Assembly (NCBI GenBank): GCA_003647675.1
Contig: QMNH01000081.1
Span: 1 to 5,247, forward strand
DNA from: Candidatus Falkowiibacteriota bacterium
GTDB lineage: Bacteria > Patescibacteriota > Patescibacteriia > Patescibacteriales > UBA12075
Reading direction: 5' to 3'
Length of the DNA stretch: 5,247 nucleotides
Shown here: in pieces, positions 1 through 5,168 of the stretch
How positions within the stretch are numbered: the first letter of the stretch is position 1
Layout: each line of letters starts with the position of its first letter
Notes under the pieces: model-generated
Databases searched by the model: none
Told to the model about the DNA's origin: nothing
Seen by the model: the letters and a program-made list of their open reading frames with translations, nothing else
Program-made: the position numbers and the translations under genes

Positions 1-825
1 GCTTATAACCGGAATTTATCAATTTATCTTTTAATTGGCACCGTTTTTATTATTATGCTGTTTTTGTTCGCGGCCGTTAGACTGTGGGATTACGCGTTGC
101 TTTATAACAAGATAAAGGAAGTTGACAAGACAAAAGACGAATTTATTTCTATTGCTTCCCATGAACTGCGCGCTCCGGTTACCGGCATAAAAGGCCATAC
201 TTCCATGATGCTTGACGGTTCTTTAGGAATAATTAACGACCGGGTAAAAAATAGCACCGAAATGATACAGTTAGCCGCTGAAAGATTAAATGTATTAGTT
301 GAGGATTTGCTGGATGTCAGCCGGATTGAGCAGGGGCGAATGAAAATAGATTCTGAACCAGCCAATATTAGCAGGACAATCAAGAGGGCGATAAAAGAAT
401 TAAAAGTCCAATCGGATATTAAAGGCATAATCATAAATTATAAGCCGTTTATTGACAGTTTTCCTTTGATTAATATAGACACGAAGCGGCTGGACCAGGT
501 TTTTATAAATATAATCGGCAATGCTATTAAATATACGGACGAAGGCAGTATAGATATTACGGTTGAAGTAAAAAATGATAAATTTTTAGAAATAAAAATA
601 AAGGATACCGGCATGGGCATGTCGGCTAAGGATCGCGCCCGGCTGTTTGAAAAATTTTACCGAGTGCAAAATAAAAAAACAAAAGGCATTACCGGCACCG
701 GCTTAGGACTCTGGATTTCCAAGCGCTTGATAGAGCTTATGGACGGCTCTATAAGCGTTGATTCCATAGAAGGTGTTGGCACCCAATTTACAATTCAGTT
801 TCCAATAGTAAAAAATAAAAATTAA
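1..825 (+). CDS. Sensor histidine kinase, 3' part (5' end outside window)
   Basis: The frame is open from base 1, so this is the last 274 residues of a longer protein; an ATG at 55 is internal to a membrane helix and is unlikely to be the true start. Numbering from base 1, residues 6-26 form a hydrophobic transmembrane segment that leads into a short cytoplasmic linker. The HisKA dimerisation domain follows, with phospho-acceptor His54 in SHELRAP (codon 160-162). The HATPase domain shows the N box (Asn174 in NIIGNAIKY), the G1 box (DTGMGM, Asp202), an F box (LFEKFYR) and the G2 box (GTGLGLW, about 232-238), so the catalytic core is intact. Proteins of this type autophosphorylate on His and pass the phosphate to a response regulator; none lies in this window. 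The sensing domain must be upstream. The signal and target are unknown. Confidence 0.95.
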   Translation, partial: AYNRNLSIYLLIGTVFIIMLFLFAAVRLWDYALLYNKIKEVDKTKDEFISIASHELRAPVTGIKGHTSMMLDGSLGIINDRVKNSTEMIQLAAERLNVLVEDLLDVSRIEQGRMKIDSEPANISRTIKRAIKELKVQSDIKGIIINYKPFIDSFPLINIDTKRLDQVFINIIGNAIKYTDEGSIDITVEVKNDKFLEIKIKDTGMGMSAKDRARLFEKFYRVQNKKTKGITGTGLGLWISKRLIELMDGSISVDSIEGVGTQFTIQFPIVKNKN

Positions 826-840
826 TATAAAAATAAACCA

Positions 841-954
841 ATGAAAATTTTTATAAATGCACAGGAAAAATACAAACTTTTAATTTTACAAATTATTTTG
901 TACATTTTAATGTTAATTATTTTTTTGCCAAACGCTTTGCTGGCTTACGGGTAA
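841..954 (+). CDS. 37-residue signal-peptide-like mini-ORF
   Basis: This short frame begins ATG AAA ATT 15 bases after the kinase stop and ends TAA at 952-954. The product has a polar start with Lys residues (MKIFINAQEKYK), a hydrophobic stretch of about 18 residues (LLILQIILYILMLIIFLP) and a C-terminal NALLAYG that resembles a signal peptidase I site (A-L-A-like). It therefore looks like a complete export signal with almost no mature protein. There is no Shine-Dalgarno sequence, and the position after the kinase would allow translation from the same transcript. It could be a small membrane peptide, the surviving 5' end of a decayed secreted-protein gene, or chance. The frame resumes after the stop for only 14 codons before the next stop, so no obvious remnant follows. 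Confidence 0.35.
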   Translation: MKIFINAQEKYKLLILQIILYILMLIIFLPNALLAYG

Positions 955-1000
955 AGAAAACTGAATATTTTTAAGCCGTTGCTAGTTTTTATACATTAAT

Positions 1001-1023
1001 TAACTAACTAACTAACTAACTAA
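1001..1023. repeat. (TAAC)5 tetranucleotide tract
   Basis: Five perfect TAAC units plus TAA lie 8 bases before the ATG of the secreted protein. Because the period is four, TAA occurs in all three forward frames, so any ribosome arriving from upstream terminates here. The tract would lie in the leader of the next gene. Confidence 0.9.
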
Positions 1024-1031
1024 AAAGAACT

Positions 1032-1997
1032 ATGAGAAAAAAAATGTTTTTATTGGCGATCATGTTGGTTTTCGTTTTTTCAACTGCTTTGGTTGGCAGT
1101 GTGGGAGCTGAAACCGATTATGCCGGACAAATCGTAAAAATGGAGGGTTTGGATACTCTCTATTATGTTACCGCGGAAGGAAATCGTTATGTTTTTCCCA
1201 ATGAAAAAACATATAAGTCCTGGTTTTATGATTTTTCCGATGTAGCTACAATTAGCCAGGCAGAAATGGAAGCCCTGCCTTTAGCCGGCAATGTCCGTTA
1301 TCGCCCGGGAGTGCTGCTTATTAAAATCCAGACTGACCCAAAAGTTTATACTGTAACGCAAAACGGGGTTTTGCGCTGGGTAAAAACTGAAGCCAAGGCC
1401 AAGACAATGTTTGGTGAAAACTGGAATCAGCTAGTTGATGATATTGCTGATTCATTTTTTACTAATTATACAGTCGGTGATCCGATTGAAGAGGACGAAG
1501 AGTACGACGTGGACGCGGAAGCAGCCAATACCAACACTATTGAAACTAACCGCGGTTTGCATTTAGGCCATGCCAAGCAGGCCAATACTGCCAAATGCCG
1601 GGCTGTACCGGCGGTTCCGGGCCATAAAGGTAATCAAGCCACGCCGGCAGTACCGGCTCGGGTTTGTAAAATGGAGCAAGCTCAGAACAGTGAAGAAGAA
1701 GAGTCGGAAGAAGATACTACCGTTCCGGTAATAAGTGATATTGCCACCAGCACAACTGCTGACGGCGCTACTATTACCTGGACGACTGACGAGGAAAGTA
1801 CCAGTGAGGTAGAATATGCTTTAGAAAATCTGCCTTCCGCTTCATCAATTCTTGCGTCAGATTCCGTTATGATAACCGACCACTCAATTAGTTTAACCGG
1901 ATTGACCGCCAGTAGCACCTATTATTTTATAGTTAAATCGATCGATTTGTCCGGTAATACAGCCACTAGTTCAGAGAATATATTTACTACCGAGTAA
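1032..1997 (+). CDS. Secreted CPR-type surface protein with C-terminal FN3-like domain
   Basis: A protein of 321 residues. Residues 1-26 are a Sec signal peptide: RKK n-region, hydrophobic core, and cleavage after VGA. This supports the ATG at 1032 over Met5, although no Shine-Dalgarno is visible (only AAAAAGAA). Residues 29-152 form a Tyr/Trp-rich globular domain (YVFPNEKTYKSWF, VRYRPGVLLIKIQTDPKVY, GVLRWV, then FFTNYTVGDPI) of a kind I associate with exported Patescibacteria proteins; its function is unknown to me. An acidic linker (153-162) leads to a His/Cys segment with Cys189 and Cys212, around two Ala/Val/Pro-rich repeats. A second acidic run (219-229) precedes an FN3-like beta-sandwich (231-321) with ITWTTDEESTSEVEY and the typical LTASSTYYFIVKSID strand. 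There is no C-terminal anchor, so the protein is probably released or bound to other surface components. It ends at a strong terminator and is likely transcribed alone or with the mini-ORF upstream. Confidence 0.9.
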   Translation: MRKKMFLLAIMLVFVFSTALVGSVGAETDYAGQIVKMEGLDTLYYVTAEGNRYVFPNEKTYKSWFYDFSDVATISQAEMEALPLAGNVRYRPGVLLIKIQTDPKVYTVTQNGVLRWVKTEAKAKTMFGENWNQLVDDIADSFFTNYTVGDPIEEDEEYDVDAEAANTNTIETNRGLHLGHAKQANTAKCRAVPAVPGHKGNQATPAVPARVCKMEQAQNSEEEESEEDTTVPVISDIATSTTADGATITWTTDEESTSEVEYALENLPSASSILASDSVMITDHSISLTGLTASSTYYFIVKSIDLSGNTATSSENIFTTE

Positions 1998-2015
1998 TAA
2001 GAAAGTTTAAGATAT

Positions 2016-2048
2016 AACAAAACAAGGCCAAAAGGGCCTTGTTTTGTT
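2016..2048. terminator. Bidirectional intrinsic terminator between convergent genes
   Basis: A perfect 14-bp stem pairs 2016-2029 with 2035-2048 around a 5-base loop (AAAAG). A GGCC core sits at the tip, and the outer part is A-rich on the left and T-rich on the right, so both strands give a stem with a U-rich tail. It ends the secreted-protein gene on the plus strand and the pentapeptide gene on the minus strand. Confidence 0.9.
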
Positions 2049-2050
2049 TA

Positions 2051-2096
2051 TGCGGAACCTAGTAGACGCAACTCGAATTTTCTTTAAGTAAGACAA
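2051..2096. repeat. Dispersed 46-base boundary repeat, copy A
   Basis: This block matches 4335-4380 in the same orientation. The first 31 bases agree at 28 positions, with all three differences adjacent (2060-2062). The next 15 bases agree at 10. The core begins TGCGGAACC and ends TAGACGCAACTCGAATTTT. It lies 3' of the minus-strand pentapeptide gene and just beyond the bidirectional hairpin. I do not recognise the element. Confidence 0.85.
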
Positions 2097-2127
2097 TGGT
2101 TGTTTTAGCGTTCCAAGGTTGTAATAA

Positions 2128-2715
2128 TTAATTTTTAATATTTATGCCCAATGCATTGGCAACAAGTATTATTTGAGAAGGACTAATTGTAATTTCCCTA
2201 AAATTGTTTATATCCATTATAGTGTTTTGGATATTGGATTTTCGTAAATCAATATTTTTAAATTCAGCTTGCGAAAAATTAACTTCACTTAAGTCACAGT
2301 TTATAAATGAAACATTTTTTAATTTGACTCCATGAAAATCAGAATTTTTTATATCACAATTTTTGAAAATAGTATTTTCTATATTTGCAAATTTAAAATT
2401 TGTTAGATTTAATTTACTATTATCTATTTTTACATTTTTAATAATTGTTTCCGCAAAATCCGCTCCAGTTACTTTTGAGTTTTGAATTAACGTTTGTTTT
2501 AAAAATAAATTTTTAAACTCTGAATTCGAAAAATTACATGTCTCTAATTTAGATAAAATAATTTCAAAGTCTTTTAAATTAGAATTGGTAATACTAATAT
2601 TTTTTAAAGTAGATTTATAAAAACTTATATCATTAAGCTTTTTTTTCTCTAATACAAATTTACCTATAATTATATTTTTGTTCTTTGAATTGTCATTAAA
2701 GTATTTGTTTAGCAT
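2128..2715 (-). CDS. Pentapeptide-repeat protein
   Basis: A protein of 195 residues with no signal peptide or membrane helix. From about residue 28 to 168 it shows five-residue periodicity with a hydrophobic or aromatic centre (for example CNFSN SEFKN, GADFAET, CDIKNSDFHG, CDLSEVNFSQAEFKNIDL). This is the pattern of the pentapeptide-repeat family, which folds as a right-handed quadrilateral beta-helix. The C-terminus (ITISPSQIILVANALGINI, about 176-193) resembles the cap segment that follows the helix in many such proteins. Some family members mimic DNA and act on gyrase (Qnr, MfpA), but nothing here shows that activity. The start at 2715 is supported by a -10 box only 8 bases upstream, which implies a leaderless or nearly leaderless mRNA. 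Base composition is extreme: in 2161-2220 I count 14 G/C of 60, against 26 of 60 in a sample of the neighbouring Fic gene, which hints at separate origin. Confidence 0.88.
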   Translation of the reverse strand: MLNKYFNDNSKNKNIIIGKFVLEKKKLNDISFYKSTLKNISITNSNLKDFEIILSKLETCNFSNSEFKNLFLKQTLIQNSKVTGADFAETIIKNVKIDNSKLNLTNFKFANIENTIFKNCDIKNSDFHGVKLKNVSFINCDLSEVNFSQAEFKNIDLRKSNIQNTIMDINNFREITISPSQIILVANALGINIKN

Positions 2716-2717
2716 TT

Positions 2718-2745
2718 AATAATATTATCATAAAAATTTGAGTAA
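2718..2745 (-). promoter_or_regulatory. Leaderless promoter block of the pentapeptide gene
   Basis: Read on the minus strand, a -10 box GATAAT (2724-2729), or the overlapping TATGAT (2727-2732), lies 8 to 11 bases before the ATG. Transcription would start at or within a few bases of the start codon. The block matches 23 of 28 bases with 5124-5151, upstream of the hydrolase. No good -35 box is seen. Confidence 0.6.
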
Positions 2746-2759
2746 GTCCCGTTTCTATA

Positions 2760-2790
2760 AAAAAATTGCCTCAATAAAAGACAATTTTTT
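2760..2790. terminator. A/T-flanked hairpin, probable minus-strand terminator
   Basis: AAAAAATTG (2760-2768) pairs with CAATTTTTT (2782-2790). An inner CT/AG pair continues the stem after one position that is C-A on the plus strand but a G-U wobble on the minus strand. The stem is therefore better on the minus strand, where it ends in a T run. The hairpin at 5205-5224 has the same plan. What transcript it would end is unclear, because the gene to its right runs the other way. Confidence 0.5.
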
Positions 2791-2795
2791 GTTGC

Positions 2796-2818
2796 GGGAG
2801 AGGAAGGGAGGGGGGGGG
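2796..2818 (+). repeat. G9 homopolymer with G-quadruplex motif
   Basis: GGG tracts at 2796, 2806 and within the nine-G run at 2810-2818 meet the usual four-tract G-quadruplex pattern with loops of 7 or fewer bases. The G9 run lies 95 bases upstream of the pentapeptide start codon. A second run of exactly nine Gs occurs at 5177-5185. Confidence 0.7.
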
Positions 2819-2959
2819 TATAGTGAGGCTCAGCATAACCTGGTTTAAGGAGTTGGATCGGTATTACTATGTGCCAAAAATTGGTGAATATTCGGTGTAA
2901 AATGGTTATTCGCCTTATTTTAATGAGCTTTTCCCAATGGCGCTAATTCGGGCAAGAAC
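2819..2959. other. Intergenic stretch with no recognisable gene
   Basis: This is part of the 354-base gap between the pentapeptide gene and Fic. One plus-strand frame reads protein-like from 2823 to 2981 (containing WFKELDRYYYVPKIGEYSV, then a TAA at 2898-2900, then NGYSPYFNELFPMALIRAR), so an eroded gene fragment is possible. I recognise no family, and two short open segments are not improbable by chance. Confidence 0.35.
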
Positions 2960-3028
2960 GGGGTTATACGGGGCGGGATAAGAGGAAATCGGGACAAGTG
3001 GGGTCTTGACTTATCCCCTATAATCCCC
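2960..3028. promoter_or_regulatory. Imperfect inverted repeat, probable operator of the Fic gene
   Basis: The left arm (2960-2982) reads GGGG-TTATAC-GGGG-CGGG-ATAAG. The right arm (3010-3028) reads CTTAT-CCCC-TATAAT-CCCC, which is its reverse complement apart from a 4-base insertion (CGGG) and a one-base shift in the A/T spacer. The arms are separated by 27 bases. The right arm covers the end of the -35 box and the whole promoter spacer, so a bound protein would block RNA polymerase. The Fic protein's own winged helix is the obvious candidate repressor, by inference. Confidence 0.55.
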
Positions 3029-3034
3029 TATAAT
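3006..3034 (+). promoter_or_regulatory. Strong sigma70-type promoter for Fic
   Basis: The -35 box TTGACT (3006-3011) and the -10 box TATAAT (3029-3034) are separated by exactly 17 bases. The -10 region is a tandem duplication of CCCCTATAAT (3015-3024 and 3025-3034), but only the second copy is correctly spaced. The expected start near 3041 gives a leader of about 29 bases. Confidence 0.85.
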
Positions 3035-3069
3035 ACATTATATAAACAATAAGTGATTAATTTATCTAT

Positions 3070-4143
3070 ATGGCTAAAGATAATAGACTTACAAATAGAT
3101 TAAAATGGGAGAGATTTGAAGACTCACAAAAGATACAGCGCTTACTCACAGATATTGACGAGTTAAAGGGACGTTGGATCGCGGGAGTAAAGCTATCGCC
3201 GCAGATTTTGAGTAAATTAAAGCGTTCAGTGGTTATTGCCTCGACCGGCTCTAGCACTCGTATTGAGGGAGCTGAATTAACAGATGAACAAATTGAAAAA
3301 TTGTTTAAAGGTTTGAAAATTAAAAAGTTTGCAACCAGAGATGAGCAGGAAGTGGCCGGTTACAAAGGATTACTTGAGAATATATTTGACTTTTGGGAGA
3401 AGATAAAATTCAACGAAAGTACTATCAAACATTTTTACAAAGAATTACTGAAGTATTCCGAAAAAGATAAAAAGCATTTAGGTAATTATAAATTTGGAAG
3501 CAATCGGGTTGAGGCGGTTGATGTCAGCGGTAAAGTTGTGGGTGTTGTTTTTGAACCGACTCCTCCACACCTAACTCCCAAGGAAATGTCAGAGTTAATT
3601 GAATGGACCCAAAATGCTTTTAAAGAGAATCTGATTCATCCATTACTTATCATTGGAAATTTTGTTTTGGAGTTTTTGGCAATTCATCCCTTCCAAGACG
3701 GTAATGGCCGAACTTCACGTGTACTTACAAATTTTTTAATGCTTCGAGCGGGATATGAATATATGCCGTATGTTTCGCATGAGAAGTTTGTGGAAGATAA
3801 TAAATCAGATTATTACCCGGCTCTCCGCAAAAGCCAGGGCAATTATAAAAAACGTCAGAGCAACATCGCTCCTTGGATGATTTTCTTTTTAACTATTTTG
3901 CTTGAGCAGGCCAAAATGGCAATCGAAATTAATGACAGCGAAAGAATCGAACTTTTCTTGTCAGAAAAACAATTTAAAGTCTGGCAGTATTTTCAGGATC
4001 ATGAATTTGTTGCTTCCAAAGATATCCGGGAAAATTTAGGAATTAAAGAGGCGACCGTGTTGCAGATTTTTAATAAGCTTTTGTATATGAAGAAGATTGA
4101 GAGGCTGGGGATGGGGAGAGGGGTTAGGTATAGGAAGATTTAG
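3070..4143 (+). CDS. Fic family protein adenylyltransferase, class II, with C-terminal winged helix
   Basis: A protein of 357 residues, normal for the family. The Fic motif is complete, HPFQDGNGRTSR at 206-217, with catalytic His206, Asp210 for metal, and Arg214/Arg217 for ATP phosphates. Such enzymes usually transfer AMP from ATP to a Ser, Thr or Tyr of a target protein. The N-terminal domain carries the inhibitory helix motif [ST]xxxE[GN] at Ser62-Glu66-Gly67 (STRIEG), which marks class II Fic proteins that hold themselves off through Glu66. The target-docking flap lies about 138-170. Residues about 298-357 (FKVWQYFQ, ASKDIRENLGIKEATVLQIFNKL, then RGVRYRKI) form a winged helix, suggesting DNA binding. 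The ATG at 3070 has no Shine-Dalgarno but fits the promoter and is the first start in frame. No antitoxin gene is adjacent, consistent with self-inhibition in cis. The target protein is unknown. Confidence 0.95.
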   Translation: MAKDNRLTNRLKWERFEDSQKIQRLLTDIDELKGRWIAGVKLSPQILSKLKRSVVIASTGSSTRIEGAELTDEQIEKLFKGLKIKKFATRDEQEVAGYKGLLENIFDFWEKIKFNESTIKHFYKELLKYSEKDKKHLGNYKFGSNRVEAVDVSGKVVGVVFEPTPPHLTPKEMSELIEWTQNAFKENLIHPLLIIGNFVLEFLAIHPFQDGNGRTSRVLTNFLMLRAGYEYMPYVSHEKFVEDNKSDYYPALRKSQGNYKKRQSNIAPWMIFFLTILLEQAKMAIEINDSERIELFLSEKQFKVWQYFQDHEFVASKDIRENLGIKEATVLQIFNKLLYMKKIERLGMGRGVRYRKI

Positions 4144-4148
4144 TAAAA

Positions 4149-4162
4149 TGTAAAATTTTACA
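4149..4162. promoter_or_regulatory. 14-bp perfect palindrome after Fic
   Basis: TGTAAAATTTTACA is a perfect palindrome starting 6 bases after the Fic stop. With no loop it cannot act as an ordinary terminator hairpin. It could be a protein-binding site, although A/T palindromes also arise by chance in DNA of this composition. Confidence 0.3.
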
Positions 4163-4298
4163 AATTAATTACAAAAAAAATAGCTAAAAAAGAAAGATAC
4201 TTACAAATATTTAATTACTTGCTTGAGTTTTTAAAAATCAGGAGTAATGCCGTTAGAAAAAGCGACTACTATAACCGTGGAAAATATGCAACATACGC

Positions 4299-4328
4299 AA
4301 CAAGATGGCACTTGCGTACCATCTTGTT
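4299..4328. terminator. Bidirectional intrinsic terminator between Fic and hydrolase
   Basis: AACAAGATGG (4299-4308) pairs with CCATCTTGTT (4319-4328). After one C-A mismatch the stem can continue by AC/GT to a TTGC loop. The right side ends in a T-rich tail (TTGTTTATT). It serves the plus-strand Fic transcript and, less well, the minus-strand hydrolase transcript. It occupies the same place relative to the 46-base repeat as the hairpin at 2016-2048. Confidence 0.75.
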
Positions 4329-4334
4329 TATTAG

Positions 4335-4380
4335 TGCGGAACCCGATAGACGCAACTCGAATTTTTGTTAAGCAAAATAA
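4335..4380. repeat. Dispersed 46-base boundary repeat, copy B
   Basis: This is the partner of 2051-2096, in the same orientation, starting 7 bases after the terminator stem and ending 24 bases before the hydrolase stop. The 31-base core differs from copy A only at 4344-4346 (CGA for TAG). Confidence 0.85.
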
Positions 4381-4403
4381 AGAGAATTTTTATATTCCAA
4401 AAT

Positions 4404-5123
4404 TTATTTAAGCCAAGATAATGTTTCTTTAAATAATTTTATTTCAGTATCTTTTTCATCAAAACAATGTCCAGCTTCTTTTATAATCACTAATTCTTTT
4501 TTACATTTAAATTTGCTAATTATTTTTTTCCATTCTTTTTTTAAAACACCTTGTCCTGCACAAATAATTTTTAGTGGCATCGTGGTTTTATTTATCCATT
4601 TATTATAATCAAGTTTTTGCCAGTCGCTAACCATTTTTTTACTTACAATATAGCTTGGTCCCCAACTAACAATGTATGCATTTATATTTTTATCAAAACG
4701 ATACCAATCATCGTCATCTTCGTTTGTTAAATTTATAGATGGATCCCAAAGGACAATTTTTTTTATATTTTTTATCTCAGCTTCAAAAATAGATGGACCG
4801 CCCAGGCTGTGGCCTACTAAATAAATCGAAGAAAATTTATTTTTGAAATACTTAATAACCTGATTTAAATCTTCGCTATGGGTTTTTATTGTACAATTTT
4901 CTAAACTCCTTCCACTTTTTTCTCCTGTATATAAATCAAATCTAAAAGTTGCAAACTTTTTGTTATTAAAAAATTTTGCAGCATTATAGAATTGGTGTTC
5001 ATTTTTATGACCAGTTAACCCGTGAACAAAAACAATCAGTTTGTTGGATTTTATTTTTTGGTCAAGGACTCCGTAAATATTAAACTTTTTATCTTTTGAT
5101 TTTATTATTATACTCTTCTGCAT
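4404..5123 (-). CDS. Alpha/beta-hydrolase fold protein (serine esterase/lipase-like)
   Basis: A protein of 239 residues with no signal peptide, so probably cytoplasmic. It has the oxyanion-hole motif FVHGLTGHK (HG at 34-35), the nucleophile elbow GHSLGG with Ser106, and a C-terminal catalytic His219 in EAGHCFDE. The usual acid position after strand beta-7 reads CAGQGVLKK with no Asp; Asp127 in VLWDPS, after strand beta-6, is the best alternative acid. This is the pattern of small esterase or peptidase-like hydrolases that act on ester, amide or thioester bonds, but the substrate cannot be told from sequence. The ATG at 5123 lies 6 bases downstream of a perfect TATAAT, so the mRNA is probably leaderless. 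The gene is very AT-rich (13 G/C of 60 in 4921-4980). Its stop is followed by the 46-base repeat and a terminator, the same arrangement as the pentapeptide gene. Confidence 0.9.
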   Translation of the reverse strand: MQKSIIIKSKDKKFNIYGVLDQKIKSNKLIVFVHGLTGHKNEHQFYNAAKFFNNKKFATFRFDLYTGEKSGRSLENCTIKTHSEDLNQVIKYFKNKFSSIYLVGHSLGGPSIFEAEIKNIKKIVLWDPSINLTNEDDDDWYRFDKNINAYIVSWGPSYIVSKKMVSDWQKLDYNKWINKTTMPLKIICAGQGVLKKEWKKIISKFKCKKELVIIKEAGHCFDEKDTEIKLFKETLSWLK

Positions 5124-5151
5124 AATAATATTATAGCAAAAATATGAGAAA
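5124..5151 (-). promoter_or_regulatory. Leaderless extended -10 promoter of the hydrolase
   Basis: On the minus strand, TGCTATAAT is a perfect extended -10 element (TATAAT at 5130-5135) placed 6 bases before the ATG, so the expected first transcribed base is the A of the start codon. A -35 box at 17 bases spacing would be TCTAAC, which is weak. The block matches 2718-2745. Confidence 0.75.
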
Positions 5152-5168
5152 AGTTAGAGGGAGCCATC

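Noticed and set aside
957..989. Possible terminator hairpin (AAAACT with AGTTTT) before the secreted protein
   Set aside because: Only six mostly A/T pairs with a 21-base loop, too weak to support.
979..995. Promoter for the secreted protein (TATACA at 990-995)
   Set aside because: No -35 box at suitable spacing; TTGCTA at 979 is only 5 bases away. A promoter in this gap is likely but cannot be placed.
2755..2964. Open minus-strand frame through the G9 region
   Set aside because: It has no start codon or family resemblance, and the translation is dominated by the homopolymer (a Pro run) and the A/T hairpin.
3070..4143. Fic as the toxin of a two-gene toxin-antitoxin pair
   Set aside because: The inhibitory motif is inside the Fic protein itself and no small antitoxin gene lies next to it.
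4335..4380. Integron attC-like site (GTTAAGC at 4367-4373 fits GTTRRRY)
   Set aside because: No matching RYYYAAC partner is found at the other end, copy A lacks the motif, and no integron integrase is present.
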